Of a DNA stretch of 64,000 nucleotides, positions 54,111 through 61,941 are shown piece by piece. Position numbers and translations under genes: made by a program. Numbering within the stretch: position 1 is the stretch's first letter; every line of letters starts with the position of its first letter. The notes beneath the pieces are model-generated. The model saw only the letters and a list, made by a program, of their open reading frames with translations. It did no database searches and had not been told where the DNA came from. Origin of the DNA: Bacteroidota bacterium (GTDB lineage Bacteria > Bacteroidota > Bacteroidia > Chitinophagales > Chitinophagaceae); the NCBI GenBank assembly GCA_026391435.1, contig JAPLEJ010000045.1:26575-90574 (forward strand), in the 5' to 3' direction.

Positions 54111-55223
54111 ATGTCGATTCGTCTTCCCAAAAGTCTCCAAATTGCCTCTGCATATACCTGGCATGCCCTTGCCGTTTTGGTATTCGTTTTTGGTAAAAAT
54201 GCCCAATGGGTGCAGGATCTTTATACGGACAGGGTTTTTAAATGGTTCACTTATGGGCTTCGTGGTGTCATTGGGCACATCCCTTTTGCTATTGGGGAAT
54301 GGCTTTATATAATTTTACTTATAATATTGATATACAATATTTTACATTTTCTATTTAAAATTAAAAGTAAGATTAAAAAAGGCTTGATGATGGGTAGAAT
54401 GTTTTATAAGACAACCCGTGTATTGGCCATGCTCTATGTTTTTTTTCAAATGATATGGGGGCTGAATTATCAAAAAACAAGTCCTGCCCAGGATTTTGAA
54501 TTAAAAGTACCCCTTTCCTATACCGAATCTCAAGTGGATAGCCTTAGCTTGGTCTATATTAGTCAACTCAATGCAGTTAGAACCCAGATTCTTGATACCC
54601 AAATAGACCAGTTAACCTTAGATTCCCTCATTGAACAAAGTAAGTATGCCTACTTGGTAGGTGCAAGGGCTTATCCCTTTTTGACCTATTTACATCCCAA
54701 TATTAAAAAGGCCTACTTCCCAAGTTTAGGAGATAAGATAGGTTATTTGGCATTTTATCAACCCCTCAGTTCCGAGGCGATCATAAGGCCAGATTTACCC
54801 ATCTTAACACAGGCCTTTACCATTTGCCATGAAATGGCACACCAATTAGGGTATGCATCCGAAGCGGAAGCCAATTTTGTAGCTTATCGTACTGCGTTAC
54901 TTAATGACAATGTATTCATTCAATATTCGATGTATTTGCAGATGTTTACTTATGCGCAGGAGGCACAACTAATGCTGATTGCTAAATCTGGTAATTATAA
55001 TAGATGGGAAGTAGTGGTTAAACGAAACAAAGCATTGTTGTCACCTAAGGTTATTGCTGATCGACAAAAGATCAAGGCCTTTTTTAAGGCAAGACAAAAT
55101 AAAAGATTGCCGGGCTCTGAAAAAATGTATGATCAGTTTTTAATTTGGAATCAACAATCCAAAGGAATTGAAAGTTATAATGATGTACTATTATGGGTAT
55201 TAGCTACACCACAAAGAAACTAA
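54111..55223 (+). CDS. DUF3810 family membrane protein with HExxH motif
   Basis: A 370-residue protein with about three N-terminal membrane helices (about 12-30, 62-82 and 98-116) followed by a soluble domain. The soluble part carries TICHEMAHQLGYASEAEANF: an HExxH zinc-protease motif with a downstream Glu in the EAEANF helix, as in gluzincin-type metallopeptidases. DUF3810 is uncharacterised and common in Bacteroidota. A membrane-bound peptidase is an inference. Its stop overlaps the end of convergent dcd by 4 bases. Confidence 0.85.
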   Translation: MSIRLPKSLQIASAYTWHALAVLVFVFGKNAQWVQDLYTDRVFKWFTYGLRGVIGHIPFAIGEWLYIILLIILIYNILHFLFKIKSKIKKGLMMGRMFYKTTRVLAMLYVFFQMIWGLNYQKTSPAQDFELKVPLSYTESQVDSLSLVYISQLNAVRTQILDTQIDQLTLDSLIEQSKYAYLVGARAYPFLTYLHPNIKKAYFPSLGDKIGYLAFYQPLSSEAIIRPDLPILTQAFTICHEMAHQLGYASEAEANFVAYRTALLNDNVFIQYSMYLQMFTYAQEAQLMLIAKSGNYNRWEVVVKRNKALLSPKVIADRQKIKAFFKARQNKRLPGSEKMYDQFLIWNQQSKGIESYNDVLLWVLATPQRN

Positions 55224-55756
55224 AATGTATTCTTCCACATCATACTTTCAATCGGCTTTTCAGGTTGACCACTGTACTTAGCATTTGATTTTTGATTGTA
55301 TTTCACTTCAATTTCTCCATCCACTGGGAAATAAATAAGTTGTCCAATCGGCATCCCTTTATAAACGCGTACAGGTTGTTTTACAGAAATTTCCAATGTC
55401 CAGTAACCGCAAAATCCAACATCTCCTTTTCCTGCGGTGGCATGTATGTCAATACCTAAACGGCCGGTAGAAGATTTTCCTTCTAAAAAAGGAACATGTG
55501 CATGTGTCTCTGTGTATTCTAAAGTAACACCTAAATAAAAACCAGTAGGTTCTAAAACAAATCCTTCCTCTGGTATCTCAAAATAAGTGATGGTATTATG
55601 TGCTTTAGCATCTAAGATATTATTATCATAAGTAGCCAACCATTTTCCCAAATGAACATCATAACTATTACTTCCTAAATCTTTACGATCATAAGGCACC
55701 ACTTTGATGGTTCCTTTTTCAATTTCTTCTAATATTCGCTTGTCTGATAAAATCAT
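55220..55756 (-). CDS. dcd: dCTP deaminase
   Basis: Deaminates dCTP to dUTP for dTMP synthesis. The 178-residue protein has the trimeric dUTPase-like fold with EGKSSTGRLGIDIHATAGKG and DVGFCGYWTLEI (catalytic Glu), and a C-terminal YSGQPEKPIESMMWK. The length is slightly below the E. coli form (193). It could be the bifunctional Dcd-Dut type found in some lineages; the sequence does not settle this. Confidence 0.95.
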   Translation of the reverse strand: MILSDKRILEEIEKGTIKVVPYDRKDLGSNSYDVHLGKWLATYDNNILDAKAHNTITYFEIPEEGFVLEPTGFYLGVTLEYTETHAHVPFLEGKSSTGRLGIDIHATAGKGDVGFCGYWTLEISVKQPVRVYKGMPIGQLIYFPVDGEIEVKYNQKSNAKYSGQPEKPIESMMWKNTF

Positions 55757-55772
55757 CTTAGTTTATTTTGTT

Positions 55773-55780
55773 TATGTTTG
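55773..55780 (+). promoter_or_regulatory. Candidate -7 box upstream of the phosphopantetheinyl transferase gene
   Basis: TATGTTTG matches TAnnTTTG, 63 bases before the ATG at 55844. Confidence 0.4.
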
Positions 55781-55843
55781 TCTTTGAATTATTAAAGTTG
55801 TAGGGTAGGGAATGCGGTGCAATTTAACTTAAAGCTTTTTTTT

Positions 55844-56470
55844 ATGCCTTTCTTTTATCAACAAAATATTAACGAGACTACTTATTTTGCCATTTGGGCA
55901 ATACAAGAGCCATTGTCCTATTTTGAAGAAGAAATGAAACTATTGGTGGATATTCAAAATGAAGATCGCAAATTGCAACATTTAGCAGCAAGATGGTTAT
56001 TGAAATTAATGCGACCTGAAATTGCATTGGAATCAATTGAAATCGCAGATAATGGCAAACCTTGTTTGCCTGGTGCACCCTTTCATTTCTCCTTATCACA
56101 TTGTAAAGGATTTGCAGCTTGCGCCATTAGCGAAACTGGGCCTATTGGCGTGGACATAGAAATGATACACGATAGAATTTCTAAAGTAGCACATAAATTT
56201 TTAAGTGTAGAAGAAAAACAATTGGTGACAGATATCACTGCAGACGCACTTTTAAAACAGTTGGCTTTTTATTGGGCTGCAAAGGAAGCGATGTATAAGA
56301 TGTATGAAAAAAATGGGATTGACTTTTCAAAACATTTTAATGTAACACAATTAGCTGATCAAGATCAAGGATTGGTCACTGCCGAAATAACGCATCAGGA
56401 CCTAGATAAAAAAGTACAATTACAATACTTATTTAATTCCGATTTTGTTTGTGTGGTTTGTTTTGAATAA
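55844..56470 (+). CDS. 4'-phosphopantetheinyl transferase
   Basis: Activates acyl or peptidyl carrier proteins by attaching phosphopantetheine from CoA. The 208-residue protein has FHFSLSHCKGFAACAI, the magnesium-binding GVDIEMIHDR and the catalytic WAAKEAMYKMY (WxxKEAxxK), the Sfp-like layout of about twice the AcpS size. Whether it serves primary fatty-acid ACP or secondary products is unclear; no carrier-protein gene is nearby. The ATG at 55844 is preferred over a GTG at 55817 because MPFFYQQNINETT matches the family start. Confidence 0.93.
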   Translation: MPFFYQQNINETTYFAIWAIQEPLSYFEEEMKLLVDIQNEDRKLQHLAARWLLKLMRPEIALESIEIADNGKPCLPGAPFHFSLSHCKGFAACAISETGPIGVDIEMIHDRISKVAHKFLSVEEKQLVTDITADALLKQLAFYWAAKEAMYKMYEKNGIDFSKHFNVTQLADQDQGLVTAEITHQDLDKKVQLQYLFNSDFVCVVCFE

Positions 56471-56474
56471 TAAA

Positions 56475-56514
56475 AAAGCCCATTCACCGCGATACTTAGG
56501 GTTGAATGGGCTTT
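56475..56514 (-). terminator. Terminator after tRNA-Leu
   Basis: A 12-bp perfect stem (56475-56486 with 56503-56514) and 16-base loop. On the minus strand it begins 2 bases after the tRNA 3' end and is followed by TTTTTTATTATT. On the plus strand it ends the phosphopantetheinyl transferase gene less convincingly, as no long T-run follows. Confidence 0.85.
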
Positions 56515-56516
56515 GT

Positions 56517-56602
56517 GCGGAAGAGGAGACTCGAACTCCCACGCCCGGTTTATGGGCGCTACCACCTCAAGGTAGTGCGTCTACCAATTTCGCCACCTCC
56601 GC
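56517..56602 (-). tRNA. tRNA-Leu (anticodon GAG)
   Basis: Read on the minus strand, 86 bases. The 7-bp acceptor stem GCGGAGG pairs with CTTCCGC (one G-T). The anticodon arm CTACC-TTGAGGT-GGTAG places GAG at positions 34-36, decoding CUC/CUU. A long variable arm (GCGCCCATAAACCGGGC region) marks a type II tRNA, and GTTCGAGTC is the T loop. The 3' CCA is not encoded, so it is added after transcription. Confidence 0.97.
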
Positions 56603-56634
56603 ATCCATTTATAATTTATGCGAATGGATAAAAA

Positions 56635-57477
56635 CTATAATCCTTTTAATACTTCATTTGCGGAACGAACATAATCATCATTTTTTGCTTCTGTTGCAAG
56701 CTTGATGCATGTAGTTGCACTTTCTTTCGCACCTGATTTATCTCCCAACAATTTTTGTGCTTTCCCTTTTAATAAAAACAACCAATATGCTTTTGCATTG
56801 GTCTCAATGGCTTTGTTCACATTCGCCAAAGTTTTTGTATAATCTTTGTCTAAATCAAAATAAAAATTGGCGGCAGTTGCGTAAGTATTTGAATTAATAT
56901 TGGTTCCTGTAAGTGATGCTTCTACTTGTTTACGAACAGTAGGTTTGATATCTGTTGAAATAGGAATACTTACCAATACTTTACCCCATTTTAAATCAAT
57001 GGTAGCTGTTTCGGGAGTGATATTGCCTATGTTCATTCCAAAAGTTTCAGTGTTATTGCTTGTAGTTTCAGGTTTTACTTGTAAGCGAACCACATCTTCT
57101 GACTCTTTGTATTCAAAACTTCCCCAACCTTTAGAATTGGTATTAAAAATAATAGTCCATTCTGTTTCACCAGGAATAGTAAATAATCCATAAGCACCTG
57201 CTGGCAATAATTTACCTCCGATAGTAACAGCATCAGAAAAAGTAATTTTGGTTGCACCATTTGCACCTGTGCGCCATACTTGACCTACTGGGGCTAATAA
57301 AGTACCTTTTCCATAAACAGGACGACCTTTTAAACTTGGTCTTGAGTAAACGATTTCAATTTTTCCTAGACCAAAGTCTTGATTTAATGTTTGAGTAGGA
57401 CTAGCAGCTGGCATTTTAACTTGTGCACCTGCAACTAAACTCATAAAAGTTCCAATAATTAAAAGTAATTTTTTCAT
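56635..57477 (-). CDS. DUF2911 domain exported protein
   Basis: A 280-residue protein with a signal peptide (residues 1-18, ending VAGAQ), then a DUF2911 beta domain (about 25-170) recognised by IEIVYSRPSLKGRPVYG, PVGQVWRTGANGATKI and LLPAGAYGLFTIPGE. The C-terminal 100 residues are helical and resemble tetratricopeptide-like pairs (about 195-280). Function unknown; members are exported and common in Bacteroidota. It lies 33 bases upstream of the tRNA on the same strand. Confidence 0.88.
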   Translation of the reverse strand: MKKLLLIIGTFMSLVAGAQVKMPAASPTQTLNQDFGLGKIEIVYSRPSLKGRPVYGKGTLLAPVGQVWRTGANGATKITFSDAVTIGGKLLPAGAYGLFTIPGETEWTIIFNTNSKGWGSFEYKESEDVVRLQVKPETTSNNTETFGMNIGNITPETATIDLKWGKVLVSIPISTDIKPTVRKQVEASLTGTNINSNTYATAANFYFDLDKDYTKTLANVNKAIETNAKAYWLFLLKGKAQKLLGDKSGAKESATTCIKLATEAKNDDYVRSANEVLKGL

Positions 57478-57526
57478 TTAGATAATTTTAGACAACAAAC
57501 CTAGGCGTTTTTTAGCGATTTTATTG

Positions 57527-58435
57527 TTATTTTTTATGAAAAGCAGGATGAAAACGGTCCAAGGTGTCTCTTAGAAATTCCCTATTTAAATGTGTGTAAA
57601 TCTCGGTGGTGGTGATGCTTTCATGCCCCAACATCTCTTGTACAGCCCTCAAGTCGGCGCCGCCTTCCACTAAATGAGTGGCAAAAGAATGCCTAAAACT
57701 ATGAGGTGAAATGGACTTAGTGATGCCCGACCTTTTAATCAAGTCCTTAATGATGTAAAAAATCATCACCCTACTAAGGCCTTTGCCACGGTTATTTAAA
57801 AATAGGACATCCTCACTATTTTTGGCAGGAGTTTGATGCACACGAATGGTATCTTTATACAGTTTTATATATTTAATGGCATCCGATCCAATAGGCACTA
57901 ATCTTTCTTTGTCGCCTTTTCCAATGACTCTTATAAATCCTACATCAAGGTATAAGCAAGAAATTTTTAACTGAATGGCTTCGGTGACCCTAAGGCCTGA
58001 ACTATACATTGTTTCAAGTATGGCTTTGTTGCGCCCCCCTTCGGGTTTGCTTAAATCTATTTGTGCAATGATTTGTTCAATTTCTTCAAAGCTTAATACA
58101 TCAGGTAGTTTGCGTCTCGTTTTAGGAGAGGGCAAAAGTGTGGTAGGGTTGATGGTACAAATTTGTTCTAATAAACAATATTTAAAAAAAGATTTTATAC
58201 CTGAAATGATTCTTGCTTGAGAGGTAGGGGCCATTTCCATTTGGCCAATAGATTGAATAAAGGATTGTAAATGTTGCAAAGTCACTTCAGCGGGGCTGAT
58301 GCCGGCTTCGTTGGCGACTAAATAGTTGGATAACTTATCAATATCTCTAAGATAAGCTTCGACAGAGTGATCACTTAGTGATTTCTCTAGTTGCAAAAAT
58401 GCCTTAAAACCTTTTTTATAGATAGCCCAATGCAT
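57527..58435 (-). CDS. xerD: Site-specific tyrosine recombinase, XerD type
   Basis: Resolves chromosome dimers at dif with its partner. The 302-residue protein has an N-terminal SAM-like core-binding domain (about 5-90) and a catalytic domain with the residues Arg (SSGLRVTEAI), Lys (GKGDKERLVPI), His-x-x-Arg (SPHSFRHSFATHL), His (MLGHESITTTEIY) and the nucleophile Tyr (EIYTHLN). Length and context fit a housekeeping Xer protein, not a phage integrase; no attachment repeats flank it. Confidence 0.93.
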   Translation of the reverse strand: MHWAIYKKGFKAFLQLEKSLSDHSVEAYLRDIDKLSNYLVANEAGISPAEVTLQHLQSFIQSIGQMEMAPTSQARIISGIKSFFKYCLLEQICTINPTTLLPSPKTRRKLPDVLSFEEIEQIIAQIDLSKPEGGRNKAILETMYSSGLRVTEAIQLKISCLYLDVGFIRVIGKGDKERLVPIGSDAIKYIKLYKDTIRVHQTPAKNSEDVLFLNNRGKGLSRVMIFYIIKDLIKRSGITKSISPHSFRHSFATHLVEGGADLRAVQEMLGHESITTTEIYTHLNREFLRDTLDRFHPAFHKK

Positions 58436-58446
58436 GATACTGATAA

Positions 58447-58454
58447 TAGATTTG
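58447..58454 (+). promoter_or_regulatory. Candidate -7 box of the YkgJ-like gene
   Basis: TAGATTTG matches TAnnTTTG, 46 bases before the ATG at 58501, in the divergent region with xerD. Confidence 0.4.
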
Positions 58455-58500
58455 ATGGTTAAGCTATAATGATTTTATTTCGCGCTAGATTAAACATAAT

Positions 58501-58998
58501 ATGAAAGTAAATTTAAGGTCATTTAAGCAGAAAGTAAGACACAACAGAAAACAATTAAAATCTTTTTTAACTAAAATAGGGAAGCAAAATTCAAAAGGCT
58601 GGGATATCAATGCAGAAAAAGTAAGTGCCCAAGTTTGGAAGGAAGTAGATTGTTTGAGTTGCGCCAATTGCTGTAAAACCATGACACCTACATTTACCAA
58701 TACGGATATTAAACGCATCGCTTCTCATTTGAATACAACAGCTGCTGCTTTTAAAAAGGAGTGGTTGACTTATGATAAAAAGGACAAGGATTGGTTGAAC
58801 AAAGTAACCCCATGTCAGTTTTTAAATTTAAAAACTCATAAGTGTAATATATATGAAGTGCGTCCAGCGGATTGTGCAGGATTCCCTCATTTTGGAAAAA
58901 AGAAAGTGATTGATTATTTACATGTCCATCAACAAAATGTGGAATTGTGCCCAGCCACTTATAAAATGGTCGAAAAAATGCAAGCCATCTTAAATTAA
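58501..58998 (+). CDS. YkgJ-family cysteine cluster protein
   Basis: A 165-residue protein of the zinc- or iron-chelating YkgJ family (PF03692). Cys residues occur in CLSCANCCKTM (near residues 54-62), PCQFLNLKTHKCNIYEVRP and ADCAGFPHF, with a final Cys in VELCPATYK. The number and spacing suggest a metal- or cluster-binding site. The N-terminus is basic. The biochemical role is unknown. It is divergent from xerD and convergent with yraN. Confidence 0.88.
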   Translation: MKVNLRSFKQKVRHNRKQLKSFLTKIGKQNSKGWDINAEKVSAQVWKEVDCLSCANCCKTMTPTFTNTDIKRIASHLNTTAAAFKKEWLTYDKKDKDWLNKVTPCQFLNLKTHKCNIYEVRPADCAGFPHFGKKKVIDYLHVHQQNVELCPATYKMVEKMQAILN

Positions 58999-59029
58999 TC
59001 TTAATTAAGAACGGACTTCTCGCTACAAA

Positions 59030-59383
59030 TCAAAAATAAACATCTTCAATAAATAATAGTTCCCATTCATTGAAAGGGTTCAACATAATAGCCGCAACAT
59101 CAAATTGTAAGTATTTCCAATTTGGGTATTGGTATTGGAATAGGGCAGCTGCATTTTTTAGAAATTGCATTTTTTGAGGATGGATACTTTGCTCAGGATA
59201 CCCAAACTGAATGGAACTCCTTGTTTTAACTTCAATAATATGAAGTAGCCCATCCTTGCTTGCAATGATGTCAATTTCAAGGTGTTTATAGCGCCAATTT
59301 CGGTGTAAAATTTCAAAACCATTTTTTGTTAGGTAGTCCGCAGTCATGTTTTCGCCCAAAAACCCAGTATCTTTGTTATTCAT
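59030..59383 (-). CDS. yraN: YraN/UPF0102 family nuclease-like protein
   Basis: A 117-residue endonuclease-fold protein. The catalytic-type residues lie in KHLEIDIIASKDGLLHIIEV (Glu, Asp, then Glu) followed by KTR, the D-ExK pattern of Holliday-junction-resolvase-like folds. FLGENMTADYLTKNGFEIL is the family N-terminal block. Function in the cell is unknown. Divergent from manA, whose candidate promoter overlaps its 5' coding end. Confidence 0.92.
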   Translation of the reverse strand: MNNKDTGFLGENMTADYLTKNGFEILHRNWRYKHLEIDIIASKDGLLHIIEVKTRSSIQFGYPEQSIHPQKMQFLKNAAALFQYQYPNWKYLQFDVAAIMLNPFNEWELLFIEDVYF

Positions 59384-59423
59384 TTTATTGGTTATTTGGT
59401 TTAAACATAACGGAATTTAATAC

Positions 59424-60614
59424 ATGCAAAAAGCGTATAAATTACAAGGAAAACATAGGCATTATGACTGGGGTGGTCAACAATTTATACCCAGCTTGAT
59501 GGGCATTGATAATAGCGCACAACAACCTTTTGCAGAATACTGGATGGGAGCGCATTCTTCGGCAGTGTCAGAAGTGATGACGAAGGAAGGGAGGATGCCA
59601 TTAGATCAAATGATACAAAATGACCCATCCACTTTGTTAGGTTTAAAAACACATTCTGAGTTTGGGATGCTCCCTTATTTGTTTAAAATTTTAGATGTCG
59701 CTAAAATGTTAAGCATACAAGCACATCCAGATAAACAAAATGCCATTATTGGTTTTGAAAAAGAGCAAGCTGCAGGAATAAGTTTGGATGCAGTTAATAG
59801 AAATTACAAGGATCAAAATCATAAGCCCGAAGTGATGGTGGCTTTAAGTGACTTTTGGTTATTACATGGTTTTTTAGCACCTGAATTATTGGAACAACGC
59901 TTGCAATCATTTTCTTATTTTCATCCGCTACAAGCTCATTATAGAGGGGTTGATTATGAAGGGCTATACCGTTTTTTTATGCAATTATCATCAGAGGATG
60001 CGGACGGTATTTTAAAACCATTGATGATGGATGCAGTGGCTTCGGTAAAAAGTGGATCAGTAGACAAAACACATCCTCATTGGTGGGCGAATCAATATTA
60101 TAATGGGGAAGTGCCAGATCAAAATATTGACAAAGGAATTTTTTCCATTTATATTTTAAACATTGTGCATCTTTCAAAGTATGAAGGTATTTTTCAAGGT
60201 GCTGGATTATTACATGCTTATTTAGAAGGTCAAAATATGGAGTTGATGGCCAATAGTGATAATGTATTAAGGGGTGGGCTTACCTCTAAACATGTAGATG
60301 TAAATGAGTTGATGCAACAGGTACAATTTAAACCTACTTATCCATCCATCTTGAAAGGGCAAAAGCGCAATGATATTGAAACCGAATATGCATGTCCTGT
60401 CCCAGATTTTGGAATCACAAAAATAACCATACCCAAAGGGGGAAACTATACAATAAACAGTCATTCCTTGGAAATCTTGTTGGTGACGGAGGGGGAATTG
60501 CAGGTGGAGGAGCTTTTCGTGAAAGCAGGGGAGACGGTCATGTTGCCTGCTGGACAAGCGATCTCATTAAAAGCCATAACAACTAGCGTGTTATTTAAAT
60601 CCTATGTCCCATAG
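59424..60614 (+). CDS. manA: Mannose-6-phosphate isomerase, class I
   Basis: Interconverts mannose-6-phosphate and fructose-6-phosphate. The 396-residue zinc enzyme begins KLQGKHRHYDWGGQQFIP and has LSIQAHPDKQNAIIGFEKE (Gln and His zinc ligands), NHKPEVMVALSDF (Glu ligand) and the active-site ELMANSDNVLRGGLTSKHVD. A C-terminal cupin-like segment (SLEILLVTEGELQVEE) completes the fold. A candidate -7 box TATCTTTG (59368-59375) lies 48 bases upstream within the 5' end of yraN. Confidence 0.95.
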   Translation: MQKAYKLQGKHRHYDWGGQQFIPSLMGIDNSAQQPFAEYWMGAHSSAVSEVMTKEGRMPLDQMIQNDPSTLLGLKTHSEFGMLPYLFKILDVAKMLSIQAHPDKQNAIIGFEKEQAAGISLDAVNRNYKDQNHKPEVMVALSDFWLLHGFLAPELLEQRLQSFSYFHPLQAHYRGVDYEGLYRFFMQLSSEDADGILKPLMMDAVASVKSGSVDKTHPHWWANQYYNGEVPDQNIDKGIFSIYILNIVHLSKYEGIFQGAGLLHAYLEGQNMELMANSDNVLRGGLTSKHVDVNELMQQVQFKPTYPSILKGQKRNDIETEYACPVPDFGITKITIPKGGNYTINSHSLEILLVTEGELQVEELFVKAGETVMLPAGQAISLKAITTSVLFKSYVP

Positions 60615-60666
60615 GGTTATTCACATTTGAGGAAAATGTAAATTCTACAATGTTAACTTGAATCCT

Positions 60667-60674
60667 TATTTTTG
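60667..60674 (+). promoter_or_regulatory. -7 promoter box of the DUF6580-like gene
   Basis: TATTTTTG matches TAnnTTTG, 63 bases before the ATG at 60738. It also falls at the start of a TTG-initiated reading from 60672, which is therefore unlikely. Confidence 0.55.
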
Positions 60675-60737
60675 AAAAACCTAATCAATTTAGACTTAAT
60701 TGAACTAGGAAAGAACCCATCGAAAAAAAATAAAAAA

Positions 60738-61292
60738 ATGAAATTAAATAAACAAATCATTCTTGCTTTAATCATCATGGTTGCGACAAGCGCATTGTAT
60801 CGTGTATTGCCTGGTCGTCCTTATGGGTTCGCTCCACAAATTGCTATTGCCTTATTTGGCGGATCTTTATTTGCAACCAAAAAGCAATATGCCTTTTTAT
60901 TGCCGATCATCTCTATGTTTATTTCTGATTTGATATACCAAATATTATTTAATTATCATTTGACTCCTATTCAAGGTTTTTATAGTGGTCAACTTTTAAA
61001 TTATGTATTAATTGCGGGTACTGCTGTATTTGGTTTTGGATTACAAAGCAATAAATTATCAAAATATATTCTTGGTTTTTTATCGGCACCTACTGCTTAT
61101 TTTTTATTGTCCAATTTTTTAGTTTGGGCACAAGGAGGCGGTTACCATCATGCAATTAATATGACAGGATTGGTTCAAACCATGGTGGATGGTTTGCCTT
61201 TTTATCCATATAGTGTTGCAGGAACTTTAGTTTTTGGAGGTGTATTATTTGGAGGCTTCCGATTTATGGTGCCTCAATTCAAAAGCCTATAA
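60738..61292 (+). CDS. DUF6580-like integral membrane protein
   Basis: A 184-residue protein with five or six membrane segments. It begins MKLNKQIILALIIMVATSAL and contains RVLPGRPYGFAPQIAIALFG, FLLPIISMFISDLIYQI and WAQGGGYHHAINMTGL. The fold outline resembles small ECF-transporter S components, and the DUF6580 family is annotated alongside them, but no substrate is known. The first ATG with a plausible ribosome-entry A-rich stretch (AAAAAAATAAAAAA) is at 60738. It is convergent with rnhA. Confidence 0.75.
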   Translation: MKLNKQIILALIIMVATSALYRVLPGRPYGFAPQIAIALFGGSLFATKKQYAFLLPIISMFISDLIYQILFNYHLTPIQGFYSGQLLNYVLIAGTAVFGFGLQSNKLSKYILGFLSAPTAYFLLSNFLVWAQGGGYHHAINMTGLVQTMVDGLPFYPYSVAGTLVFGGVLFGGFRFMVPQFKSL

Positions 61293-61299
61293 TTTTTTC

Positions 61300-61770
61300 C
61301 TAGGATTCGTTTTTCATTGCTTCAAATTCCGCGTCAATTTGCCAAGGGCCATTGTCTGCAGCTAGGGTAGCTAATTCGTCACATCTATTATTAAATGCAT
61401 TATTGGCATGCCCTTTTACCCAATGAAATTTAATTTGAAACGGAGCGGCTATTTTATGGTATTGTAACCATAAATCTTTGTTCTTTTTACCGCCTTTAAA
61501 ATTTGTTTTAATCCAATTATCTAACCATTTTTTTTCGACCGATTCCACTACATATTTACTATCGGTATATATGTGAATGGGCAATTCCTTTTTTTTGATC
61601 GACAGTAAGGCTTTAATGACAGCTAGTAATTCCATCCGATTATTGGTGGTTTTTCGATAAGCCTCAGACAACTCTTTTACTTTTTCACCCCACATTAATA
61701 TAGCCCCATAGCCTCCTGGGCCGGGGTTACCCCTTGATGATCCGTCAGTATAGATTACAATTTTATCCAT
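61300..61770 (-). CDS. rnhA: Ribonuclease HI
   Basis: Degrades RNA in RNA-DNA hybrids. The 156-residue protein has the catalytic Asp in VIYTDGSSRGNPGPGGYGAI, Glu in NRMELLAVIKAL, Asp in IYTDSKYVVESV, and the final Asp in NNRCDELATLAA, with WVKGHANN providing the mobile His. The length matches E. coli RNase HI (155). It is convergent with the DUF6580-like gene with 7 bases between and divergent from malQ. Confidence 0.97.
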   Translation of the reverse strand: MDKIVIYTDGSSRGNPGPGGYGAILMWGEKVKELSEAYRKTTNNRMELLAVIKALLSIKKKELPIHIYTDSKYVVESVEKKWLDNWIKTNFKGGKKNKDLWLQYHKIAAPFQIKFHWVKGHANNAFNNRCDELATLAADNGPWQIDAEFEAMKNES

Positions 61771-61941
61771 TAATTATCTATAAACAATTGATAATAAGCA
61801 ATATACGAATTTATAAGCTTATGCATACAAAATGAAACAATTTTTTACCTTAATGTGTTCGTTTTACACACTATTATTTTATCTTTATGGGCACTTGTTA
61901 CATTTTTGTGACAAAATGATTGAATTGCAAAATTGCTTGAT

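Noticed and set aside
56445..56705. A small protein gene on the plus strand across 56.5 kb
   Set aside because: It runs through the complement of tRNA-Leu and the terminator and has no family resemblance.
57527..58435. xerD next to a tRNA as a sign of an integrated element
   Set aside because: The protein is a normal housekeeping Xer, the tRNA is complete, and I see no repeated tRNA end, mobility gene or composition change.
59000..59009. Palindrome CTTAATTAAG after the YkgJ-like gene
   Set aside because: It is short, AT-only except for its ends and has no T-tract, so chance is the simplest explanation.
60601..60615. Hairpin CCTATG-TCC-CATAGG at the end of manA as a terminator
   Set aside because: The stem is only 6 bp and no T-run follows.
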